Shown: positions 6,935 through 16,172, counted from the first letter of the stretch. The stretch is DNA of 21,109 nt from Acidobacteriota bacterium (GCA_021793595.1 JAJYSL010000058.1:1-21109); one strand, 5' to 3'. Notes: generated from the sequence alone by a model not told the origin. Numbers and translations: made by a program.

Positions 6935-8896
6935 ATGGCGGATGAAAGAGTAGTAGGCATCGATCTGGGTACGACGAACTCGTTGATTGCCTTTATGCAG
7001 GGCGACCAGCCGGTGGTGATCCCCGGTGAAGACGGCTCGAATCTGGTGCCATCGGTTGTGGCGTTGTCGGCAGACGATCGATTCGTCGTTGGCAATGCGG
7101 CGCGAAAGAATCTTCTGGAGACCCCAGATCGCGCAGTGTATTCCGTGAAGCGCCTGATGGGTCGCGGAGTGGACGATGTTCAGGACGAGCTGAAATTTTT
7201 TCCATTTCGGCTGGCGGATGACCTTGCCGCAGGCGAAGTGCTACGCATCAAGTTAGGCACTCGTGAACTGACTCCACCGGAAGTGTCTGCCTATATCCTT
7301 CGCCAACTCAAGCAAAACGCCCAGCGCTTTTTTGGCCCCGGCATCGTGGTGAAAAAGGCTGTCATCACGGTCCCTGCGTACTTCAACGATACGCAGCGCC
7401 AGGCAACCAAGGATGCGGGAAGAATTGCCGGCCTGGATGTGTTGCGCCTGGTGAACGAGCCCACGGCGGCGGCACTCGCCTACGGTCTGGATCGGCAAAA
7501 AGATGGCATCGTTGCCGTGTATGACCTGGGTGGCGGCACGTTTGATATCTCGATTTTGAAATTGCATGACGGTATTTTTGAGGTGGTCGCCACGAACGGT
7601 GACACCCACCTGGGCGGCGACGATATCGACAATCTTTTGATCGCGATTGCCCTCGACGACATCTCCGGCGATCTGGGTCTCGACGTGCGAAGGAATGGAG
7701 AAGCGATCCAGGCAATTCGCAAGTCGGTGATCGATGCCAAGATCGCGCTGAGCGACGAGAGATCCGCCAAACTGGATGTCACGCTGCCAACAGGGCAGCG
7801 TTATCAGCGCGAGATCACACGCGAACAGTTTGAGCATCTGATTCGCCCTATCGTGGAGCGCACGATTGCTCCTTGCCGGCAAGCAATTCAGGATGCGGGC
7901 ATCAAAATCGAGGAGATCGGCGAAGTTGTTTTGGTGGGTGGATCGACTCGAATCCCCCTGGTGCGTACATTAGTCGACGACATTTTTGAGCTGGCGGCAC
8001 GTGGGAAAAAGCCTCATGCAGAAATGAATCCCGACGAGGTGGTTGCCTTGGGAGCAGCAGTGCAGGCCAACATCCTCGCTGGAGACTCCTCGGCGACCGA
8101 TGACATGCTGCTGCTCGACGTAACACCGTTGTCGCTGGGCATTGAGGCGCTGGGCGGTGTCGTAGCGCGTATTATTCAGCGCAACTCGACCATTCCTGCT
8201 TCAGCCACGGAACATTTCACCACCGGTATCGATGGACAGACGAACGTCGCCATCCACGTGTTGCAGGGGGAGCGCGAGTTAGCAAAGGATTGTCGTTCGC
8301 TGGCGCGATTTGATCTGAAAGGGATTCCTCCTATGACGGCTGGGATGCCGAGGATTGAAGTGAAGTTCCTGATCGATGCCAACGGTATTCTGCGTGTCAC
8401 GGCGCTCGAGCAGCGTAGCGGCAAGCAGTCCGAAATCGAAGTGAAGCCCACCTACGGCCTGACCGATGAGCAGGTTGAGACCATGATTCTGGATTCCTTC
8501 GATCACGCCGAGGAAGATTTCCGCGAACGGCAATTAATTGAAGCCAAGAGCGATGCCGAGACCATCTTGATCGCCGTAGAAAAAGCGCCTTCAAGCCCGG
8601 CATGGAAGCTGTTGCAGCCGGACGAAGTGACGCGTATCCATACCGCCCGCACCACGCTGGAAGAAGCCCGATGCGGAAATGATTATCACCAGATCCGCAA
8701 TGCAATTGACGCACTGGACCAGGCAACAAGAAACTTTGCAGAGTTACAGATGGATGTGGCGATCGGCTCCGTGATGAAGGGTAAAACCATGGATGCGGCC
8801 GGCGAGCGCATGGGCACAGGTCCTGCCGCGCATCACCCCATGGCCGCTGCGGAATTTGAGGCTGCGCCACGAGAGTCTGAGGTTCAAAATAAGTGA
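6935..8896 (+). CDS. hscA: Hsp70-type chaperone HscA for iron-sulfur cluster transfer
   Basis: A 653-residue Hsp70-family ATPase. The nucleotide-binding domain shows the phosphate-1 motif GIDLGTTNS (8-16), [16 protein letters not shown], the adenosine-side [21 protein letters not shown] and VGGSTRIP. The substrate domain begins around [10 protein letters not shown]. The sequence [16 protein letters not shown] and the following acidic helix match HscA better than DnaK. The position between hscB and fdx and the LPPVK motif on IscU support HscA: it binds LPPVK and, using ATP, promotes cluster release. The last 40 residues form an unconserved tail. The ribosome binding site is weak. Its stop is only 9 bases before fdx, so translation is probably coupled. 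Confidence 0.95.
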   Translation: MADERVVGIDLGTTNSLIAFMQGDQPVVIPGEDGSNLVPSVVALSADDRFVVGNAARKNLLETPDRAVYSVKRLMGRGVDDVQDELKFFPFRLADDLAAGEVLRIKLGTRELTPPEVSAYILRQLKQNAQRFFGPGIVVKKAVITVPAYFNDTQRQATKDAGRIAGLDVLRLVNEPTAAALAYGLDRQKDGIVAVYDLGGGTFDISILKLHDGIFEVVATNGDTHLGGDDIDNLLIAIALDDISGDLGLDVRRNGEAIQAIRKSVIDAKIALSDERSAKLDVTLPTGQRYQREITREQFEHLIRPIVERTIAPCRQAIQDAGIKIEEIGEVVLVGGSTRIPLVRTLVDDIFELAARGKKPHAEMNPDEVVALGAAVQANILAGDSSATDDMLLLDVTPLSLGIEALGGVVARIIQRNSTIPASATEHFTTGIDGQTNVAIHVLQGERELAKDCRSLARFDLKGIPPMTAGMPRIEVKFLIDANGILRVTALEQRSGKQSEIEVKPTYGLTDEQVETMILDSFDHAEEDFRERQLIEAKSDAETILIAVEKAPSSPAWKLLQPDEVTRIHTARTTLEEARCGNDYHQIRNAIDALDQATRNFAELQMDVAIGSVMKGKTMDAAGERMGTGPAAHHPMAAAEFEAAPRESEVQNK

Positions 8897-8905
8897 GAGC
8901 AAGCT

Positions 8906-9367
8906 ATGGCACATACAACCAGTCCTGAAACCGAGAAGCCGATCGATCTGAGCCATCCCCCCGCAGCGGGAATGGTTCGCGTCACCTTTCTTCCTGAAGG
9001 CCGCACGGTGGAATTTAAATACGGAACCATGCCTTACGATCATCATGGCAAACCGATGTCGTTCCTCGACGTGGCGGAAAACTATGGAATCTTCCTCGAT
9101 CATGCCTGCGGCGGGGCCTGCGCCTGTACTACCTGTCATCTTTGGATTAAAGAGGGCGCGTCGGGAATCAGCGAGCCGGATGACGACGAGCTGGATCGCA
9201 TGGAAACGGCCGCAGATGTGCAGTTGAATTCTCGCCTCGGCTGTCAGGCCGTTATCACTGGGCCTGGCAGTTACGTCGTGGAAATTCCCAAGTGGAACCG
9301 CAATTACGTCTCGGAAGGAAAACCGCTGTCGCTGGTGGATGAAAAGCCATCGTCCATCAACCCCTGA
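8906..9367 (+). CDS. fdx: [2Fe-2S] ferredoxin of the ISC system
   Basis: A 153-residue adrenodoxin-type ferredoxin that supplies electrons for cluster assembly on IscU. Ligands are Cys68, Cys74, Cys77 (C-x5-C-x2-C) and Cys113 in LGCQAV. An additional non-ligand Cys72 sits within the loop, as in E. coli Fdx (Cys46). The acidic patch PDDDELDRME (91-100) is the usual partner-docking helix. It is about 40 residues longer than E. coli Fdx: a 20-residue polar N-terminus, an insertion around YGTMPYDHHGKPM, and a C-terminal tail. It lies 9 bases after hscA and 29 bases before iscX. Confidence 0.95.
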   Translation: MAHTTSPETEKPIDLSHPPAAGMVRVTFLPEGRTVEFKYGTMPYDHHGKPMSFLDVAENYGIFLDHACGGACACTTCHLWIKEGASGISEPDDDELDRMETAADVQLNSRLGCQAVITGPGSYVVEIPKWNRNYVSEGKPLSLVDEKPSSINP

Positions 9368-9396
9368 CATAATGTTCAGACGCAAGGGAGCGTGCC

Positions 9397-9612
9397 GTGC
9401 CACAGATTACCTGGAATGATGCAGAAGAGATTGGAATCCAGTTACAGGAGAAATTTCCTGAGACCGACCCATTGACCGTTCGATTTACAGAACTGCATCG
9501 GTTTGTAACGGAGCTGCCAGGCTTCGCCGACGATCCGCAAAAGTCCAATGAGGCAAAGCTCGAAGCCATCCAGATGGCGTGGTATGAAGAGTGGAAAGAC
9601 GCGTCAATATAA
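9397..9612 (+). CDS. iscX: ISC assembly protein IscX
   Basis: A 71-residue acidic protein of the IscX/YfhJ family. Family features seen are ITWNDAEEIGIQL at the start, DPLTVRFTELHRFV in the middle and MAWYEEWKDA at the end, the last being the conserved acidic C-terminal helix. IscX binds IscS in competition with CyaY and modulates cluster assembly, and it may bind iron. The start is GTG 9397 with AAGGGAG 6 bases upstream. It is the last gene of the operon, as in E. coli. A weak 5-bp stem (AACTG/CAGTT) just after the stop may be part of the 3' end but lacks a good T run. Confidence 0.93.
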   Translation: MPQITWNDAEEIGIQLQEKFPETDPLTVRFTELHRFVTELPGFADDPQKSNEAKLEAIQMAWYEEWKDASI

Positions 9613-10025
9613 CTGTTTTTAATCAGTTTTGCGAATGCAAAGGATTGCCCCACCGATCTTCTTGGGATCATTACGTTCCTGTGATGCCGGTCCGCGGCGC
9701 GCGCCGCTACGATCTCTGGACCATTGATCGCAGCATGTCCGCGGCGAGGCGTTATGCTCTGACCTGACTAAGAAGGTGTCGATAGAGAGTGGCATTTCTT
9801 GTGACCGTTCGCCTCACGGCCGTAAAGCCACTTGGGGCATTTACATTCTTGTTATCTTTGTTTGTGGCGTGGGGCAAGTGGATAAATGCCAGGTGTACGG
9901 CTTGACGCTTCCATGCTCGCCCTTCTGTATCTGGTTCATGCGCCATATTAAGAGCTGGGTACATGCGGTGTACGCGAGATTTCAGAGAAACATCAACTGC
10001 TTGCAAAGAATGGGGACTGACAGAA
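9613..10025. other. Intergenic region between iscX and yjbQ
   Basis: No convincing gene is seen. Long overlapping frames have no family features. A 38-codon frame from GTG 9789 to TGA 9905 would encode one hydrophobic segment followed by WGKWINARCT; its ribosome binding site is poor. I found no strong terminator after iscX and no clear sigma-70 promoter for yjbQ, so the transcript boundary here remains open. Confidence 0.4.
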
Positions 10026-10451
10026 ATGAGGGTACATACGGAATACCTGAACATGCAGACACCCCAGCGGCGCGAAATTGTCCATATCACACCGCAGGTG
10101 GAAGAGATTGTTCGTCGAAGTGGAATCCAGGATGGCCTATGCTTCGTGTCGCCGATGCACATTACCGCCGCGGTCTATGTCAACGATCTGGAAGAAGGAC
10201 TGATCGAAGACATCATGGAATGGCTGGATAAGCTGGCCCCAGTTGGTCCGGATTATCGCCATCATCAGACTGGTGAAGACAACGGGGATGCGCATCTGAA
10301 GTCGCTGCTGCTGCACCATGAAACAACATTGCCCATCACCGGCGGCAAGCTTGATTTAGGTCGCTGGCAGCGCGTGTTTTATGCGGAGTTTGACGGACAG
10401 CGACGCAAGCGCGTGATCGTAAAAGCCATCGGCGTCACGGAAAATGGCTAG
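10026..10451 (+). CDS. yjbQ: YjbQ / UPF0047 family protein (putative secondary thiamine-phosphate synthase)
   Basis: A 141-residue single-domain protein matching YjbQ/UPF0047 from end to end: MRVHTEYL at the start, the strand [35 protein letters not shown], the conserved [19 protein letters not shown] helix, and the closing [15 protein letters not shown]. Conserved His and Asp residues in the HITA and GEDN..AH segments probably line the active site. Some members show weak thiamine-phosphate synthase activity, but the physiological role is unsettled. I chose ATG 10026 because family members begin MxVxTxYL; the frame is open back to ATG 9963 but that addition is unconserved. It is separate from the isc operon by about 410 bases. 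Confidence 0.92.
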   Translation: MRVHTEYLNMQTPQRREIVHITPQVEEIVRRSGIQDGLCFVSPMHITAAVYVNDLEEGLIEDIMEWLDKLAPVGPDYRHHQTGEDNGDAHLKSLLLHHETTLPITGGKLDLGRWQRVFYAEFDGQRRKRVIVKAIGVTENG

Positions 10452-10584
10452 GGATCAGCAGCTTGGTATTTTGTTTGCGGACGTGCCAGAGAACGAGGCA
10501 GAAGACTTGCCCGGGTTGATTCCGCCGCTTGAATGCTTCCGGGGTCCGCCTGCTTTATTGCGACGCGGTTCTCGGTCATACTAG
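10444..10584 (+). CDS. Possible small overlapping ORF (46 residues), uncertain
   Basis: An ATG at 10444 overlaps the yjbQ stop by 8 bases and opens a 46-codon frame ending in TAG five bases before the pilT start. The product begins [22 protein letters not shown] and ends arginine-rich. The overlap resembles translational coupling, and the frame fills most of the yjbQ-pilT gap. No family is recognised, the length is within chance expectation and the ribosome binding site is poor, so it may be noncoding. Confidence 0.22.
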   Translation: MARDQQLGILFADVPENEAEDLPGLIPPLECFRGPPALLRRGSRSY

Positions 10585-10589
10585 GTTCT

Positions 10590-11753
10590 ATGTCCGCCAA
10601 TGACAGCGAACTCGCCCGCTTGGTCGAGGAGTTGAACCGCTCTGTCAACCGTGCGCCGCGTGTCAGCGACAAAACCGGGGTCAGCCCGCGCGATCTCGAT
10701 CAGCTACTTTCTCTCGCCGCCCAGCGGCAGGCGTCCGACCTGTTGCTTGTTGCCAACTCGCCCATCGCGTTTCGCATTAACGGAGCTTTGGCTACCGCCA
10801 GCAGCGCCCTCACATCCTCCGACGAAGTGCGCAACTATCTGCAACCGCTGCTGACCGGCACCCTGGCGCAGGAGCTTGAGAGAAGTCGCTCCATCGATTT
10901 CTGTTTCATGCGACCCAATATTGGCCGTTTTCGCGCCAATGTCCATTATCAGCGCGGAAGTTTGGCGGCAGCGATTCGCCTGCTTCCCGCCCAAATTCCA
11001 TCACTCGATTCGCTCCATCTCCCTGCCATCCTGGCCTCACTCGCAGAGCGCCGCCAGGGCTTTGTGCTCTTCACCGGTCCTACGGGTTGCGGAAAGACGT
11101 CCTCTCTCGCGGCTCTCATTGATTTGATCAACGCTCGGCGCCGCGACCACATCATCACCATTGAAGATCCCATCGAGTACGAGCATCCCAACCGCGGTTC
11201 CATCGTGGAGCAGATCGAGGTGGGCACGGATGCACTGGGCTTTGCGGAAGCGGTGCGTTCGGTTCTGAGACAAAATCCAGACGTGATTTTGATTGGTGAA
11301 ATTCGCGACGCAGAAACCATGTCGGCGGCGCTGACTGCCGCGGAAACCGGCCACCTTGTTCTTTCTTCGTTGCACACAAACGACACCGCCCAAACAATCA
11401 GCCGCATCCTCGATGTGTTTCCGACGGGACACCAGCAGCAAATCCGGCAGCAGCTGTCGCTGGCGTTGCTGGCCATCGTCGCGCAACAACTTGTCCCTGC
11501 GTTGAACGGTACTGGGCGTTATCCAGCAACGGAGGTCATGATGGCCAACTTTGCCATGCGCAACCTGATCCGACAGGGTCACGACCACCAGATTCGCTCG
11601 CAAATCATGATTGCGCGTGGTGAAGGCATGATGACGATGGATCAGTCATTGGCCGAGCTCGTTCGAGCGAATCGGATCTCTCGCGAGACTGCCTTCGCCC
11701 ACTGTCATCAGCCGGATGATCTGCGACGTCAACTGGATTCTGCGGTTGTTTAA
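10590..11753 (+). CDS. pilT: Type IV pilus twitching-motility ATPase PilT-like
   Basis: A 387-residue hexameric secretion-type ATPase that powers pilus retraction at the inner membrane. The N-terminal domain (about 30-150) includes QASDLLLVANSPIAFRING. The core has Walker A GPTGCGKT (163-170), the Asp box TIEDPIEYEH (190-199), Walker B DVILIGEIRD (231-240, Glu237) and the His box SSLHTNDTA (259-267). The C-terminal AMRNLIRQG corresponds to the AIRNLIRE motif required for retraction in PilT, which favours PilT over PilB. I chose ATG 10590; a TTG at 10533 would add 19 residues not seen in the family. No other pilus gene lies in the window, so it may be a stand-alone paralogue. It is convergent with the ABC exporter gene. 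Confidence 0.92.
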   Translation: MSANDSELARLVEELNRSVNRAPRVSDKTGVSPRDLDQLLSLAAQRQASDLLLVANSPIAFRINGALATASSALTSSDEVRNYLQPLLTGTLAQELERSRSIDFCFMRPNIGRFRANVHYQRGSLAAAIRLLPAQIPSLDSLHLPAILASLAERRQGFVLFTGPTGCGKTSSLAALIDLINARRRDHIITIEDPIEYEHPNRGSIVEQIEVGTDALGFAEAVRSVLRQNPDVILIGEIRDAETMSAALTAAETGHLVLSSLHTNDTAQTISRILDVFPTGHQQQIRQQLSLALLAIVAQQLVPALNGTGRYPATEVMMANFAMRNLIRQGHDHQIRSQIMIARGEGMMTMDQSLAELVRANRISRETAFAHCHQPDDLRRQLDSAVV

Positions 11754-11810
11754 GGAATCTCAGGTCGCCGAATTGAACGTACGATCATGGTGCAGCCAAC
11801 GGCGATGGCA

Positions 11811-13574
11811 TCAACTGACGACAGAAAGTTCTTCTTCCAGCATTTGTTTTTCGTGCAGCTGGGTATAGTAGCCATTGCGGGCGACCAACTCGTCATGCGT
11901 TCCCAACTCAACAATGGAGCCGTCGACTAGCACGGCAATCTGGTCGGCGTGGCGCACGGTGGAAACGCGGTGGGAGATAAAGATTGTGGTGCGACCCCGC
12001 ATGGCTTCCGCCAGCCCTTGCAAGATGCGCTCCTCCGTGAAGGTGTCGACACTGGACAGCGCATCGTCAAGAATCAAAATGCGAGGATCGCGCACCAGGG
12101 CGCGTGCGATGGCGGTGCGCTGCTTCTGCCCGCCGGACAGCGTAACACCACGCTCGCCGACCAGGGTATCGAAACCTTTGGGAAACTCAAGAATTTCATC
12201 GCGGATATGAGCCGTGGCAGCCGCATCGAGAATTTCCTGCTCGGTTGCAAAGGGTGCTCCAAAGGCAACATTTTCGCGGATGGACTCGCTGAACAGAAAC
12301 GTCTCCTGCGGAACGAATCCAATCGCTTCCCGCAATTTCGCCAGCGGATAATCCATGATGGAGCGACCATCCACCAGCAGCATTCCGCGTTGCGATTCAA
12401 GTAGCCGCGGAATCAGCCGGACCAGCGTGGTCTTGCCAGAGCCGGTCGGCCCCACGATGGCGAAGCTGCTGCCTGCCGGAATCCGTAGATTGATATCCCG
12501 CAGCACCGGAGCCGTGGAGTTATCGTAGGCGAAGCTGAGATTGTGGAATTCGATGTCACCGCGAATTTCTGTTGTGATGGGGCCAGTCACGGGCAACGTG
12601 GCGTCGGAAATCGACGGCTCGGCGATCAGAACTTCGTGGATGCGCGTGACGGATGCGGTGCCGCGTTGGACCAGATTGACGACCCACCCCAGCGCAATGA
12701 CGGGCCAAGTGAGCATGGTCATATACATCGTGAATGCGACGAAGGCGCCCACAAGGATTTTACCGCTCACGACTTCATGGCCTCCCACAAGCAACACCAC
12801 GACGAGGGATAGCCCGAGCATGAATTCCAGAGTGGGCCACAACATTCCCATCAGTCGAACCAGCCGCAAGGCGCGATGAATGTACTCCGTGTTGGCACGC
12901 TCGAAGGCGGAAATCTCAGCCTTTTCCTGCGCGAACGCGCGCACCAGTCGAGCGCCTGCAACATTCTCCTGAACCTGCGCGGAAATGTCGGAATACATGG
13001 CCTGGATGCGCTCAAACCGTTCGTGAATCTTGCGTCCAAAATACTGGACCAGGATGCTGGCCGCTGGTAGCGGCACAAATGCAAGCAGCGTCAGCCAGGG
13101 ACTGATGCGAACCATGAAAATTAGGGCGCCGATCGTGAACAGAATGGTGTTCGCGCTGTACATGATGGCTGGACCGAGCAACATTCGGACAGCGTTCAGA
13201 TCGTTCGTCGCACGCGCCATGATATCGCCCGTGCGGTTCTCCTGGAAGTAGGAGGGAGCCTGACGCTCAAGCACGCGAAACAAGTCGTTCCGTATGTCGT
13301 ATTCCATCTCGCGCGAGATACCGATAAGAACCCATCGGGTCAGAAAAAGGAATACGCCTTTCGAGACCGCGATCACTACAAGCAGCTCGGCATAATACTC
13401 AACGTCGTGATAGCTGAAATGATGAGTTATGTCGTTGACAGCTTTCATCAGAACCAACGGAAGCATGATCCAGATGGCGTTACTGCAAACAGCAAAGAAG
13501 CCGCCCAGCAAAAACCCACGACGGTAGCGTCGCATGTACGGAAACAGGGGGCGCAGATTTTCGAGCAGAGTCAA
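11811..13574 (-). CDS. ABC exporter, fused membrane and ATPase domains (MsbA-like)
   Basis: A 587-residue half-exporter: six-helix membrane domain (about 18-310) followed by an ATPase domain. Walker A is GPTGSGKT (375-382), Q-loop VPQETF, signature LSGGQ (479-483), Walker B RILILD (498-503) and H-loop His535. The residue after the Walker B Asp, normally the catalytic Glu, is Asp504. The family exports lipids, lipid A, drugs or peptides. It lies 79 bases downstream of the LptF-LptG fusion gene on the same strand, so an MsbA-like role in lipopolysaccharide flipping is plausible but unproven; a multidrug half-transporter of the YheI/BmrC kind is the main alternative. The start is TTG 13574: GAGAAGG lies 7 bases upstream and an in-frame stop is close behind. 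Confidence 0.92.
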   Translation of the reverse strand: MTLLENLRPLFPYMRRYRRGFLLGGFFAVCSNAIWIMLPLVLMKAVNDITHHFSYHDVEYYAELLVVIAVSKGVFLFLTRWVLIGISREMEYDIRNDLFRVLERQAPSYFQENRTGDIMARATNDLNAVRMLLGPAIMYSANTILFTIGALIFMVRISPWLTLLAFVPLPAASILVQYFGRKIHERFERIQAMYSDISAQVQENVAGARLVRAFAQEKAEISAFERANTEYIHRALRLVRLMGMLWPTLEFMLGLSLVVVLLVGGHEVVSGKILVGAFVAFTMYMTMLTWPVIALGWVVNLVQRGTASVTRIHEVLIAEPSISDATLPVTGPITTEIRGDIEFHNLSFAYDNSTAPVLRDINLRIPAGSSFAIVGPTGSGKTTLVRLIPRLLESQRGMLLVDGRSIMDYPLAKLREAIGFVPQETFLFSESIRENVAFGAPFATEQEILDAAATAHIRDEILEFPKGFDTLVGERGVTLSGGQKQRTAIARALVRDPRILILDDALSSVDTFTEERILQGLAEAMRGRTTIFISHRVSTVRHADQIAVLVDGSIVELGTHDELVARNGYYTQLHEKQMLEEELSVVS

Positions 13575-13653
13575 AAGGGTGCCTTCTCACATTAGATTGT
13601 AGCCAAGTCGGATGGTTGCGGAAATTGGAGACTGTTCCCTCCGACAACGCGCT

Positions 13654-15975
13654 TTACGTTGGGGTGCGGAGCAGCAAATATCCACCGACAAGGCCAAACA
13701 GCAGGTCGGGCGACCAGGCAGCCAGCACCGCGGGTAGCGTATTGACATTGCCCATAGCCTCAAACAGACCTGCAGCCACCCAATAGGCTATGGCCACGCC
13801 GATTGCGACAGCGACACCCGTCAACGATCCGCGTCGTCCCATGGACAGCGAGAACGGGACCGCCAGAATTGCCATCACCAGGGTGACCAGAGGGTACGCG
13901 ATTTTCTTATTGAGTTGCACCCGCAAGGGAAGAGTGTCGAAGCCGCTCTGGCTCAGGTCATGGATGTAATGGGCCAACTCTGCGAACGTCATCTCTGAAG
14001 ACTGGAGATCTTCTTTCTTAAAGTAACCCGGTGGTTCCGTGATGTTTGGAAATACTTCACTTTTGAATTTGCGGTAGGAGGAAATTGTGCCACTCTGGAA
14101 AGTTCGTTCCCAGCCATCTTCAAATTTCCACTCATGTTGCTGTGGATCCCAGATAACGTTCGAGGCAAAAATGCGTCCGGCGAGGACGAAGCTGTTAGGT
14201 TGAAACTCCAGTACCGTCAGGTTGGCGAACCGATTGTTGGCGGAGTCAAAATACTCGTAATAGAAAATCCGCGAGCCTTCATTTGGTTTGGTTTTACCAA
14301 ATACCCATTCACGATCGGGGCGAAGGAAAGTACGAGGCGGCTTGCCTTTGATTTCGCTGCGCAATGCCTCTTGTTTGCGGTTGGCGTTCGGCAGGTAAAA
14401 CTGGTCGAAGGTGAACATCACGACGGAAAGGATGGCAGCGATCATGAAAATCGGCACCACTGCGCGGTACAGGCTGATGCCGGTGGACTTCATCGCAGTC
14501 AATTCGCTGGACCGATTCAGGGTCCCGATTGTCACCAGAACCGCGATCAACACGCTGAGAGGCGTGATGGTGTAGATCATGCTTGGCGTCAGGTTCAGCA
14601 GATATTCGCCGACAACTTCCAGTGCGGCGTGATTGCGGATGATATCGCTGAGCAGCTCAAACAAGGAGAAGATCAGCGACAGCATTACGAAACTGATCTC
14701 GACCAGAAGGAAACTGCCAACAAACGAGCGCAGCACATAATCGTCCAGAATCAGTGGAAAGCCCTCATACAGCGTGCCTCGCGGCAGAGCGTCGAAAACC
14801 GCTCCTGGAGATGGCTCCGCCCCTCGACGAAAGACTTTCCGCAGTTTTTCTCCGACCCGAGGCATTGGGAAACGAACCGTCCCACGCGACATTTGGTACA
14901 GCAGCAACATGCCGGCCATGCCGAACAACAGGTTGGCTCCCCACACCCCAAGCAGGACGGGAATTTTTTGTTGCTTGGCTAGCGCCATCCCGGTGGAGGA
15001 AAGGAAGTAATACACAAAGACGAGGAAAATCGTCAGCACGAAGCCCATGCTCTTGCCGCCGCGTCGTGACGACAATCCCAGCGGGATGCCAACCAACATC
15101 AGCACCATGCATGCGGTGGGATAGGCATAGCGCTTTTGCAGTTCGATCTGATACCAGCGACCATTTGCGGAGTGAGCCCGGTCATACAATTGGCGATTCG
15201 ACATGGCCAGAATGGGGACGTCGCTGTGACCGATGCGCGTGGTTTCCTGCCCGTTGCTGATTTGGATCGGGAGGTCCGTCTGCGCAAAGGTGGAGATGCT
15301 GTACGCTCCTGGATCATTCGGAGGCATCTCATGCTGCTCGCCATTGCGCAGCCGCATACGCAGATTATGGTGTTGTCCGCCGACTACGGTGGCTTGCTCG
15401 GCTAATGTAATTTTCGGCGAGCGAGGATCGCTGATGTCGGCCAAAAACACATGCGACCATACAGAAGCGTGACGGCCAATCCGCACATCCTGCACATACA
15501 GAATGGAATTCCGGAAATCCTCGTAGAACACTCGTGGCTGCACCTGAAACGTGGCCTGCGAATCTCGCAGCGAGTTTTCCACCTTCAGCATCGCGGTGGT
15601 TGCCTTGGGTGCAAGGTACAGTGAATTGAACAGTCCGAGAAACCAGGCCGCGACGCCGACCATGGCGACAATGCGGACGAACTGAAACACGCCGAAGCCG
15701 CAGGCCCGCATCGCTGTGACTTCGCTATCGGCGGCCAACCGGCTCAGCCCCAGCAAGACTCCGACTAGCAGCGCCATCGGAATGGTGACCGTTAAAGAAT
15801 TGGGCAGCGTGAACAGCACCAATTTCAAAACGCTCGTGGGAGAGGCGCCGTCCTGCACCACCAGTTCCAGAATCTGGACCAGCTGGGGCATGAAAAGCAC
15901 AAACGTAAATAACCCGATGCCCACCAAAGCGTGGGAGAGAACCTCGCCGAGAATATAGCGTGTCAGGATGCGCAC
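13654..15975 (-). CDS. lptFG: LptF-LptG fusion: lipopolysaccharide export permease in one chain
   Basis: A 773-residue protein containing two complete YjgP/YjgQ-family permeases. Residues 1-365 are LptF-like: RYILGEVLSHALVG start, membrane helices near 13-40, 52-80 and 98-122, a periplasmic beta-jellyroll region about 135-270, then helices near 283-302, 312-333 and 340-361. A charged cytoplasmic linker (about 365-405) leads into an LptG-like half with LDDYVLRSFVGSFLLVE, helices, a jellyroll region and the closing SPDLLFGLVGGYLLL. In E. coli LptF and LptG are separate proteins forming a heterodimer with LptB2 to pull lipopolysaccharide from the inner membrane. The start codon is GTG 15975 and the ribosome binding site is weak. 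LptB and LptC are not in the window. It is probably co-transcribed with the ABC exporter gene. Confidence 0.93.
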   Translation of the reverse strand: MRILTRYILGEVLSHALVGIGLFTFVLFMPQLVQILELVVQDGASPTSVLKLVLFTLPNSLTVTIPMALLVGVLLGLSRLAADSEVTAMRACGFGVFQFVRIVAMVGVAAWFLGLFNSLYLAPKATTAMLKVENSLRDSQATFQVQPRVFYEDFRNSILYVQDVRIGRHASVWSHVFLADISDPRSPKITLAEQATVVGGQHHNLRMRLRNGEQHEMPPNDPGAYSISTFAQTDLPIQISNGQETTRIGHSDVPILAMSNRQLYDRAHSANGRWYQIELQKRYAYPTACMVLMLVGIPLGLSSRRGGKSMGFVLTIFLVFVYYFLSSTGMALAKQQKIPVLLGVWGANLLFGMAGMLLLYQMSRGTVRFPMPRVGEKLRKVFRRGAEPSPGAVFDALPRGTLYEGFPLILDDYVLRSFVGSFLLVEISFVMLSLIFSLFELLSDIIRNHAALEVVGEYLLNLTPSMIYTITPLSVLIAVLVTIGTLNRSSELTAMKSTGISLYRAVVPIFMIAAILSVVMFTFDQFYLPNANRKQEALRSEIKGKPPRTFLRPDREWVFGKTKPNEGSRIFYYEYFDSANNRFANLTVLEFQPNSFVLAGRIFASNVIWDPQQHEWKFEDGWERTFQSGTISSYRKFKSEVFPNITEPPGYFKKEDLQSSEMTFAELAHYIHDLSQSGFDTLPLRVQLNKKIAYPLVTLVMAILAVPFSLSMGRRGSLTGVAVAIGVAIAYWVAAGLFEAMGNVNTLPAVLAAWSPDLLFGLVGGYLLLRTPT

Positions 15976-16172
15976 GGTGGTGTTTTAGGCCCTCTTCATC
16001 GGTGGCGGAATTCGTTGAGGATCAGTCTTCAGTGTAGCTCTCGGCTGCTAGTCGTCGCCATTGGCTCGAACTCACCGCATTTTCGTTCGTGCTACCCTGA
16101 TCGGTGCCCAATGAATAGTTGTATTTTTGGCAGTTGTCGGCCATCGATGTAGGAGTTAAGGAGAGCACTAAC

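Noticed and set aside
9611..9630. Terminator after iscX
   Set aside because: Only a 5-bp stem (AACTG/CAGTT) with an A/T loop and no continuous T run; too weak to call.
14134..14982. 282-codon plus-strand frame opposite lptFG
   Set aside because: The opposite strand encodes a clear LptF-LptG permease. The shadow product is Gln/His-rich with no family features.
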